Both the position numbers and the translations under genes were made by a program. DNA of 10,814 bases, from the NCBI GenBank assembly GCA_905236665.1, contig CAJONF010000272.1, positions 1 to 10,814 of the forward strand. The letters run 5' to 3'. The notes below the pieces were generated by a model. That model worked only from the letters and a program-made list of their open reading frames with translations, was not told where the DNA came from and made no database searches. This document shows, in pieces, positions 1 through 5,447 of the stretch. Origin of the DNA: an uncultured Selenomonadaceae bacterium (lineage in GTDB: Bacteria > Bacillota > Negativicutes > Selenomonadales > Selenomonadaceae). Position 1 is the stretch's first letter. Each line of letters opens with the position of its first letter.

Positions 1-972
1 CATGGTTACACAGTGGCACCAGGCAACCCAAATGTTCGTGAAACGCTTGCCGCAAGCATCAACGCCAGATTTGGTACGAAATTTGCCGGAAAAAATCTTT
101 TTATCACGAGCGGCGCGGCGGCGGCTATCACAATTTGCTTTAAAGCACTGGCTGAACCTGATGACGAGTTCATAACTTTTGCGCCGTATTTCCCCGAATA
201 CAAAGTTTTTGTCGAATCGGTCGGAGCTACGTTAAAAGTTGTTAAACCGCGTCCAGAAGATTGGCAAATTGATTTTGAGGACTTCCAAAAACTTTTGAAT
301 GAAAAAACTAAAGCCGTTATCATAAATTCTCCGAATAATCCGAGCGGCGCGGTCTATTCAGAGGAAACGATTAAGAAATTAACCGATATTCTTAAGCAAA
401 CGGGGCGCGAAATCTTTTTAATCTGCGACGAACCTTATCGCGAGCTTGCTTACGGCGTGGACGTGCCTTGGGTCACAGATTTTTATAAAAATACGCTGGT
501 TTGTTATTCTTACAGCAAAAGTTTTTCGTTGCCCGGCGAGCGCATTGGTTATATCGTCGTGCCAGATGAAGTTTCGGACTTTGAAAAAATTTTTGGAGCG
601 ATTGCTGGCGCGGCAAGAGTTTTAACTCATGTTAATGCGCCGAGTTTGTGGCAGTTAGTTGTTGCAAAATGCGCGGGAAAAGCTGTAGATATTACGCCCT
701 ATGAAAACAACGGAAAAATTTTATATGACGGATTAATCGCGGCGGGCTTTGAATGTGTTAAGCCGCAAGGAGCCTTTTATCTTTTCCCAAAAGCTTTGGA
801 GCCAGACGATTATGCTTTTTGTGAACGCGCAAAAAAATATGATTTACTTCTTGTACCAGGCGCAGATTTCGGAGCACCAGGTTATTTTCGTGCGGCTTAT
901 TGCATAAAAACTTCTACGATTGAACGTTCGTTGCCGCTATTTAAAAAATTGGCGGAGGAATATCGCTCATGA
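1..972 (+). CDS. class I/II PLP-dependent aminotransferase, 5'-truncated by window edge
   Basis: Partial gene; the reading frame is open from base 1, so the GTG at 13 is internal and not the start. The visible 323 residues cover most of a fold-type I aminotransferase of the aspartate-aminotransferase superfamily, which moves an amino group between an amino acid and a 2-oxo acid in the cytosol. The HGYT at the very edge matches the conserved Tyr that contacts PLP phosphate. Counting from base 1, NNPSG has its key Asn at 113, CDEPY supplies Asp143 and Tyr146, SYSKSFSLPGERIGY holds the Schiff-base Lys173 and Arg181, and YFRAAY gives Arg297, the usual carboxylate-binding Arg. The C-terminus looks complete. 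The stop overlaps the next gene by four bases (ATGA), which implies co-transcription. Substrate specificity cannot be read from the sequence; aspartate, alanine or aromatic substrates are all possible. Confidence 0.93.
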   Translation, partial: HGYTVAPGNPNVRETLAASINARFGTKFAGKNLFITSGAAAAITICFKALAEPDDEFITFAPYFPEYKVFVESVGATLKVVKPRPEDWQIDFEDFQKLLNEKTKAVIINSPNNPSGAVYSEETIKKLTDILKQTGREIFLICDEPYRELAYGVDVPWVTDFYKNTLVCYSYSKSFSLPGERIGYIVVPDEVSDFEKIFGAIAGAARVLTHVNAPSLWQLVVAKCAGKAVDITPYENNGKILYDGLIAAGFECVKPQGAFYLFPKALEPDDYAFCERAKKYDLLLVPGADFGAPGYFRAAYCIKTSTIERSLPLFKKLAEEYRS

Positions 973-1853
973 AAAAAATTTTTGTACTGTTAATGATTTT
1001 TGCGCTCACCTTAACAACTGGTTGCGGTTCAGATAAAAAGGACGACAATTTAAAAATTGTAACGTCGTTTTATCCGATTTATCTTGATGTCATGAATATT
1101 ACTCGTGGTGTTGGTGGCGTTGAAGTCGTAAATTTAACGCCGACACAAACCGGTTGCCTGCATGATTATCAACTTACGCCCGAAGATATGAAAATTTTAG
1201 AGACTGCGGATATTTTTGTTGTGAATGGGCTGGGCATGGAAGGTTTTCTTGATAAAGTTACAGAGGCTCACCCGAATTTAAAAATCATAAACGCCAGTGA
1301 TACGCCTGAAATTGTCCCGATTATGGAAAATGGCGTGCCGAATCCGCACGTTTGGACGAGTTTAACTTATTCTATCGCGCAGGTAAAAAATATTTTGTCA
1401 AAGTTGAGCGAACTTGATCCTGAACGCGCCGATAAATACCGTATGCACGCGCTGGAATATATAGATGAGCTAACAACACTGCGCGATGAAATGCAGTTGT
1501 CGCTTACAATGTTGCCAAATAAAGATGTCGTAACTTTTCATGAGGCATTTCCATATTTGGCGGCAGAATTTAAATTAAATATCGTGGCAGTCATTGAACG
1601 TGAACCAGGTACAGAGCCAACTCCGCAAGAACTTGCAGAAACGATAGAAAAAATCAATTTACTGCCGGCAAAAATCATCTTCACCGAGCCGCAATATTCG
1701 CCAAAAGCCGCAGAAACTATTGCGCGTGAAACCGGAGCAAAAATTTTCACGCTTGATCCGATCGTTACAGGCGAAGCTAAGCCAGAAAATTTGCTAGATT
1801 ATGTCGATCGTATGTTAGAAAACACTGTAACTTTAACAAAAGCCCTTCAGTAA
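969..1853 (+). CDS. metal-binding ABC transporter solute-binding lipoprotein (ZnuA/TroA family)
   Basis: 294-residue cluster A-I solute-binding protein, which captures zinc or manganese outside the membrane and hands it to an ABC permease. The N-terminus is a lipoprotein signal: MKK, a hydrophobic stretch to about residue 15, then TTGC with the lipidated Cys19; Thr at -3 is less typical than Leu. Candidate metal ligands are His65 (CLHDYQL), His127 (NPHVW), His191 (FHEAFPYLA) and Asp263 or Glu240, in the order expected for ZnuA/TroA proteins. The EREPGTEPTPQEL stretch at 210-222 is typical of the family. There is no long His-rich or acidic loop before NPHVW, unlike many dedicated zinc binders, so zinc versus manganese is open. 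The ATG overlaps the stop of the upstream aminotransferase, and a GGAGG lies at 954-958. No permease or ATPase gene follows; the next feature is a tRNA. Confidence 0.92.
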   Translation: MKKIFVLLMIFALTLTTGCGSDKKDDNLKIVTSFYPIYLDVMNITRGVGGVEVVNLTPTQTGCLHDYQLTPEDMKILETADIFVVNGLGMEGFLDKVTEAHPNLKIINASDTPEIVPIMENGVPNPHVWTSLTYSIAQVKNILSKLSELDPERADKYRMHALEYIDELTTLRDEMQLSLTMLPNKDVVTFHEAFPYLAAEFKLNIVAVIEREPGTEPTPQELAETIEKINLLPAKIIFTEPQYSPKAAETIARETGAKIFTLDPIVTGEAKPENLLDYVDRMLENTVTLTKALQ

Positions 1854-1862
1854 AAAAAATCC

Positions 1863-1891
1863 TTGCAAAATTTTTTTAGCTGTGGTAAACT
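1863..1891 (+). promoter_or_regulatory. promoter of the tRNA-Pro gene
   Basis: A TTGCAA -35 box (1863-1868) and a TAAACT -10 box (1886-1891) are separated by exactly 17 bases. Transcription would start near 1898, five bases before the mature tRNA. Each box matches the sigma-70/SigA consensus at 4 of 6 positions. The placement right after the lipoprotein gene and just before the tRNA supports it. Confidence 0.6.
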
Positions 1892-1902
1892 GCGCAGGTG
1901 TT

Positions 1903-1979
<77 letters not shown>

Positions 1980-1996
1980 TTAAAAAGAAAATTACA

Positions 1997-2025
1997 AAGC
2001 CTTCGATCGATTCGGAGGCTTTTTT
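1997..2025 (+). terminator. intrinsic terminator after tRNA-Pro
   Basis: AAGCCTTCGA pairs with TCGGAGGCTT (one mismatch) around a short loop and is followed by a run of T (2020-2025). It starts 18 bases after the tRNA CCA end, which fits a single-gene tRNA transcript. Confidence 0.85.
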
Positions 2026-2040
2026 CGTTGAAATAAAAAT

Positions 2041-2066
2041 AAAAAAATACCCCGATTTCCGGGGTT
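2041..2066 (-). terminator. intrinsic terminator of the trpB-dedA unit
   Basis: Read on the minus strand, ACCCCG pairs with CGGGGT (2049-2054 with 2060-2065) and is followed by a seven-T run (2041-2047). It lies 14 bases beyond the dedA stop. It faces the tRNA terminator, so the two converging transcripts are separated. Confidence 0.8.
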
Positions 2067-2079
2067 ATAAAATGTTTAT

Positions 2080-2670
2080 TTATTTTTTCTTTCTGAAATA
2101 GAGCCACGCAATGATAACAATACTAACAACGATAAATGCCGCGCTGAATTTGTGTCCGATTTCTAGCAGATATTCCCAGTTGTCACCAAGGAGCACGCCC
2201 GCCCAAAGGATTAAAGCAGTCCAGGGTAACGAGCCGGCAAAAGTATAGAAAAGAAATTGCTTGAAGTTGACTTTTGCAAAACCGGCCGGCAAAGAAATAA
2301 ATGTTCTGATAACCGGCAACATTCTGCTGAAAAAAACTGCGCGAATTCCATATTTATCGAACCAATCTTGCGCTAAATTGACGTGAGATTTTTTTATGAA
2401 GAAATATTTCCCATATTTATCGACAAATTTTCTGCCGCCAGTGACACCGACGACATAAGCAAAGATTGAACCTATCATGCCGCCAATCATGCCCGCAGTC
2501 ACCGCTCCGGTAAAAGTCATACGTTCTGCGCTGACCAAATAGCCCGCAAAACCTAAAATTAATTCGCTGGGCACGGGAATACAGGCATTTTCCATAGCCA
2601 TGAGCACCGCCACGGCAAAATATCCCCACGAATCAATAAAAGTTAGAAATGCTTGCGAAATTTGTTCCAA
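2080..2670 (-). CDS. DedA-family membrane protein (UptA-like lipid-carrier translocase family)
   Basis: 196-residue integral membrane protein of the DedA/SNARE-associated (VTT) family. Family members move lipids across the cytoplasmic membrane; some Bacillota members recycle undecaprenyl phosphate for wall synthesis. The two family signatures are present: MENACIPVPSE (residues 26-36, with Glu27 and Glu36), and FSRMLPVIRTFISLPAG (114-130, with Arg116 and Arg122). Hydrophobic segments lie near 15-47, 52-78, 138-162 and 174-192, and a short basic KKK tail ends the protein. The start is TTG at 2670-2668, immediately after the trpB stop TAA (2673-2671), with GAGG about 8 bases upstream inside trpB, which suggests translational coupling. 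The length is typical for DedA. The transported substrate is not shown by sequence alone. Confidence 0.9.
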   Translation of the reverse strand: MEQISQAFLTFIDSWGYFAVAVLMAMENACIPVPSELILGFAGYLVSAERMTFTGAVTAGMIGGMIGSIFAYVVGVTGGRKFVDKYGKYFFIKKSHVNLAQDWFDKYGIRAVFFSRMLPVIRTFISLPAGFAKVNFKQFLFYTFAGSLPWTALILWAGVLLGDNWEYLLEIGHKFSAAFIVVSIVIIAWLYFRKKK

Positions 2671-3957
2671 TTAGCTGTCCTCTTCGGTTGATTCGGTGTT
2701 TTCGGCTTGTTTAGGTGTGTTTAGGGTGATTTTTTCGCCAAAATCTTTAAAATCTTCGCCGTAACCGTAATTTTCGATAACATAATCCAAATCTTTATCA
2801 CCGCGACCGCTCAAATTCACGAGAATTGAACCCTTGCCCATTTCCTTAGCGCGTTTCATTGCATAAGCGAGCGCGTGCGAACTTTCAAGCGCGGGAATAA
2901 TTCCTTCGTAGCGACTAAGTTTGAAAAATGCGTCCACAGCCTCTAAATCAGTAGCGACATCATATTTTACGCGTCCGATTTCGTTTAAAAATGCGTGTTC
3001 AGGGCCGACGCTGGGATAATCAAGACCGCTGGCAATAGAATAAACCGGCGCGGGTTGACCGTCTTCAGATTTTAACATAATCGAATCAAAACCATGCATA
3101 ACGCCTTCAGAACCAAAGCTCATTGACGCGGCATGATCTCCGAGATTTTTTCCGCGACCGAGCGGCTCCACGCCGACAATTTCTACAGGATCATTGATAA
3201 ACGGCAGGAAAAATCCAATAGAATTTGAGCCGCCGCCCACGCAAGCAGTTATAACGTCCGGCAAAAAGCCCATCATGTCTTTAAACTGTTCACGCGCCTC
3301 TTGACCAACGACCATTTGAAAATCGCGAACCATCATCGGGAACGGGTGTGGTCCCACGGCTGAACCAATGCAATAAATCGTTTCTTTATAATTCTGCAGA
3401 TAATCTTCAAACGCGGCGTCGACAGCTTCCTTTAAAGTTTTTAAACCGGTGGAAACTGGCACGACATTTGCACCAAGAACTTTCATGCGGGCGACGTTGG
3501 GAGCTTGTTTAGCAATATCGACTTCGCCCATGTAAATTGTACACTCCAGCCCGAAAAATGCCGCAGCAGTAGCCAGCGCGACGCCGTGTTGACCGGCTCC
3601 GGTTTCAGCGATAATGCGTTTCTTGCCCATGAATTTCGCCAAAAGCCCTTCGCCCATGCAATGATTGAGTTTATGTGCGCCGGTGTGATTTAAATCTTCG
3701 CGCTTAAGGTAAATTTGGCAGTTACCGATCTTGCGGCTCAATGTTTCGCAGTGATAAACAGGCGTGGGGCGTCCTTGAAACTCGCGACGGATTCTGCGCA
3801 ATTCGTTGATGAACTGCGAAGAGTGGCAAATCGTCAAATAAGCCTGCGTGATCTCTTCCATGGCGGGAACAAGCTGTTCAGGCAGATATGCACCGCCGAA
3901 ACGCCCAAAACGTCCCGATTTTGACGGATATTTTTTCAGATAAGTCGAGTAATCCAT
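2671..3957 (-). CDS. trpB: tryptophan synthase beta chain (TrpB1 type)
   Basis: 428-residue PLP enzyme that condenses indole with L-serine to give tryptophan, the last step of the pathway, normally with TrpA as partner. Visible family marks: GRFGRFGGAYLPEQL near 15-29; KREDLNHTGAHKLN (85-98) with PLP Lys96; AETGAGQHG (117-125) with catalytic Glu118; GPHPFPMMVRDFQ (202-214); the phosphate-binding GGGSN (241-245); GLDYPSVGPEH (311-321); and SGRGDKD (383-389). This is the canonical TrpB1 pattern, not TrpB2. The ATG at 3957 is chosen because GGAGG lies 7 bases upstream; the in-frame ATG at 3984 would begin inside a terminator stem and adds nine residues (MHFLFGGFK) that translate that hairpin and the RBS. 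A short acidic Ser/Thr/Glu tail (about 419-428) follows the conserved end. No other trp gene is in the window; dedA follows with no gap. Confidence 0.95.
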   Translation of the reverse strand: MDYSTYLKKYPSKSGRFGRFGGAYLPEQLVPAMEEITQAYLTICHSSQFINELRRIRREFQGRPTPVYHCETLSRKIGNCQIYLKREDLNHTGAHKLNHCMGEGLLAKFMGKKRIIAETGAGQHGVALATAAAFFGLECTIYMGEVDIAKQAPNVARMKVLGANVVPVSTGLKTLKEAVDAAFEDYLQNYKETIYCIGSAVGPHPFPMMVRDFQMVVGQEAREQFKDMMGFLPDVITACVGGGSNSIGFFLPFINDPVEIVGVEPLGRGKNLGDHAASMSFGSEGVMHGFDSIMLKSEDGQPAPVYSIASGLDYPSVGPEHAFLNEIGRVKYDVATDLEAVDAFFKLSRYEGIIPALESSHALAYAMKRAKEMGKGSILVNLSGRGDKDLDYVIENYGYGEDFKDFGEKITLNTPKQAENTESTEEDS

Positions 3958-3964
3958 TTTAAAA

Positions 3965-3969
3965 CCTCC
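3965..3969 (-). promoter_or_regulatory. ribosome binding site that fixes the trpB start
   Basis: GGAGG on the minus strand, 7 bases before the ATG at 3957. It decides between this ATG and the upstream in-frame ATG at 3984. Confidence 0.85.
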
Positions 3970-3972
3970 AAA

Positions 3973-4006
3973 TAAAAAATGCACTGCGTTATTCGGCGCA
4001 ATGCAT
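3973..4006 (-). terminator. intrinsic terminator after the HlyD-family gene, directly before trpB
   Basis: On the minus strand ATGCATTGCG pairs with CGCAGTGCAT (10 bp, one G-U) around an 8-base loop, followed by TTTTTT (3974-3979). It begins 14 bases after the stop of the upstream gene. Its U-run ends four bases before the trpB GGAGG, so it could also limit or modulate trpB expression. Confidence 0.85.
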
Positions 4007-4020
4007 ATTAAATCCTTTTT

Positions 4021-5193
4021 TTAGTTTCTAGTTCTAACTGCTATCTTGACGGCGGTCGCCGTGTTTGGTCGGCAATCAAAATCGCGTTCAGCGGGAAAAG
4101 AGATTTTTATAATGAATTTGTCGTTAGGTTTGGACTGATTTTCTGTACCGTCGGGAAATTTTGGCGATTGAGTTTCAGCCGGTGATTGAGTTTCAGCCGG
4201 CGATTGAGTTTCACCGATTAAAGCTCCTGGTTGATTCGTTGAAGTCGGAATGTCCGGAAGTTCGATAGGCTCTGGTTCTTCGGCTGGCTCATCAGGTTTG
4301 ATTTTTTCCATGACGGTTCCGAAAATTTCTTTGCCGTCAATCGTGTAGCTAACCAGCTTGCCCAGAGATATTTTATCAAAAATTTCCTCGCTGACTTCCG
4401 CTTCAATCCAAAGTTCGCGGCTATCACCGATTCTGGCAACGCTGTCACCCGCTTGCAAATCCTGTTCAACTTCGACGCCATAATAAATAGTTCCGCTCAC
4501 CGGCGCGATAACATCAGTTTCGCGTGCTTCTTGCAGGGCGACGTTCAAAGACAGTTCAGCTTGTTTGATAGCTTGCTCGGCTCCGGCTAAAACTTCGGGC
4601 GGCGTCGGTCTATATTCGTCAACATATTCGGTGTAATATTCGACGGTTGGTTCAGCGGAAGAATAACTGCCTTCTGCGCGGGCGTTTTCATAAGCACGGC
4701 GGGCGGCATCGCGTTGAACTGCGCTGACTGCTCCCATCTCGAAAAGTTCTGCCATGCGATTTGCGCGTTCCTCCAGCTTAGCTAAATTTGCGGACGGTGC
4801 AGAAGATGGCGGCGCGATAATTCTTTCACGCTGAACGGGTACACGAACCATTTGCCCCGCTTGCAATTCGGCGTAGTTATCTTTAGCAAGCTGAACGGTA
4901 TTTTCCAGCTGTTTAATTTCTTCTTCAGTTATCGCCACTTCCAATCGCGCAATCACATCACCGGCTTTTACTTCTGCGCCATCTTCAAACGGGAGTTCTT
5001 TAACTTTGCCATTTGCCAACACGCGAACAGATACCATTGTTCCGACAACTTTTGCATCGTCCAGGGTAATCGTCGCGTCTTCGTGCCAATAGCGGAATTC
5101 GGCATAACCGATAATCATTGCTGTAATCAGCACGCCGACTAAGCCGAACCGAATAAAATTTCTGACCTTTACAGTCATGTCGATACTTTGCAT
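4021..5193 (-). CDS. HlyD/EmrA-family membrane fusion (periplasmic adaptor) protein
   Basis: 390-residue adaptor subunit of a secretion or drug-efflux pump, anchored by one inner-membrane helix (about 15-31) with the bulk outside the cytoplasm. Residues about 40-85 form the first half of a biotinyl-lipoyl-like domain (VSVRVLANGKVKELPFEDG...VKAGDVIARLE). Residues about 88-225 are a hairpin rich in Ala, Glu and Gln, interrupted by a Pro/Ser patch at 128-136 and a Tyr/Glu-rich patch at 178-195. Residues 228-256 are the second lipoyl half (IAPVSGTIYYGVEVEQDLQAG). From 260 a beta-barrel follows (LWIEAEVSEE). The barrel is broken by a Pro/Glu/Ser/Thr-rich insert at about 299-357, then resumes (FIIKISFPAERDF). 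The ATG has GGAG 8 bases upstream. The gene stands alone between two terminators: no transporter subunit or outer-membrane factor is adjacent, so the cargo is unknown. Confidence 0.88.
   Translation of the reverse strand: MQSIDMTVKVRNFIRFGLVGVLITAMIIGYAEFRYWHEDATITLDDAKVVGTMVSVRVLANGKVKELPFEDGAEVKAGDVIARLEVAITEEEIKQLENTVQLAKDNYAELQAGQMVRVPVQRERIIAPPSSAPSANLAKLEERANRMAELFEMGAVSAVQRDAARRAYENARAEGSYSSAEPTVEYYTEYVDEYRPTPPEVLAGAEQAIKQAELSLNVALQEARETDVIAPVSGTIYYGVEVEQDLQAGDSVARIGDSRELWIEAEVSEEIFDKISLGKLVSYTIDGKEIFGTVMEKIKPDEPAEEPEPIELPDIPTSTNQPGALIGETQSPAETQSPAETQSPKFPDGTENQSKPNDKFIIKISFPAERDFDCRPNTATAVKIAVRTRN
4166..4213 (-). repeat. 18-bp in-frame tandem repeat in the HlyD-family gene
   Basis: About 2.7 copies of an 18-base unit (gattgagtttcagccggY on the plus strand) lie at 4166-4183, 4184-4201 and 4202-4213; the first two differ at one base. 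They encode ETQSPA repeats in the disordered insert of the adaptor protein. Copy number could vary by replication slippage without breaking the frame. Confidence 0.9.
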
Positions 5194-5227
5194 TTCATTT
5201 GCTCCAAAAATTTTTCAGTGCGTCGTA

Positions 5228-5256
5228 ATATTCAAACGCCGTTTACCTGCTTTCAA
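5228..5256 (-). promoter_or_regulatory. possible promoter of the HlyD-family gene
   Basis: A TTGAAA -35-like box (5251-5256) and a poor GAATAT -10-like box (5228-5233) are 17 bases apart, about 35 bases before the gene start. The -35 box matches 5 of 6, the -10 only 3 of 6. A small palindrome, GCTTTGAAAGC, overlaps the -35 box and might be an operator. The evidence is weak. Confidence 0.3.
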
Positions 5257-5283
5257 AGCGGGCGTCGATATTCTACAACAGGT

Positions 5284-5316
5284 AAAAAAAAATTTCCACA
5301 GTGTAGACCGTGGAAA
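5284..5316 (-). terminator. intrinsic terminator in the polC 3' region
   Basis: On the minus strand TTTCCAC pairs with GTGGAAA (5310-5316 with 5293-5299) around a 10-base loop, followed by a long T run (5284-5292). It is the first good terminator after the polC stop at 5448 and lies about 130 bases downstream of it. Confidence 0.75.
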
Positions 5317-5327
5317 ATTTTATTATC

Positions 5328-5425
5328 AAATTGACACTCCCCACGTAGGGATTCCTAAATCAACGACTGTTGCGCAATGCGTCTTATATCCCCAGCCCTA
5401 AAGGGCGGGGTCTTACGGCGCGTAT
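5328..5425. mobile_element. candidate IS200/IS605-like end or palindromic relic, no transposase
   Basis: On the plus strand ttgacactccccacgtaggg starts the unit, with a small CCC/GGG hairpin. About 45 bases later there is a strong imperfect hairpin (5391-5410): CCC-A-GCCC, loop TAAA, GGGC-G-GGG, followed by tcttacggcgc. This pair of hairpins, with a leading TTGACACTCCCC and a second stem closed by TAAA, resembles from memory the ends that flank IS200/IS605 tnpA/tnpB elements in many bacteria. No tnpA or tnpB coding remnant is present, so it would be a solo end, a non-autonomous element or a relic. It sits between the polC stop and its terminator. The family assignment is an inference and the boundaries are approximate. 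Confidence 0.38.
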
Positions 5426-5447
5426 GATAAAAAATTTGTTGCAGACT

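Noticed and set aside
3958..4020. T-box or TRAP-type leader before trpB
   Set aside because: The gap is only 63 bases, too short for a T-box, with no T-box sequence and no series of GAG/UAG repeats.
5177..5401. A 74-codon plus-strand frame before and across the palindromic relic
   Set aside because: It overlaps the HlyD gene start, a terminator and the hairpins, and has no RBS or recognisable domain; it does not resemble TnpA or TnpB.
5391..5410. The strong GC hairpin as the polC terminator
   Set aside because: It has no T run on either strand; a better terminator with a T run lies at 5284-5316.
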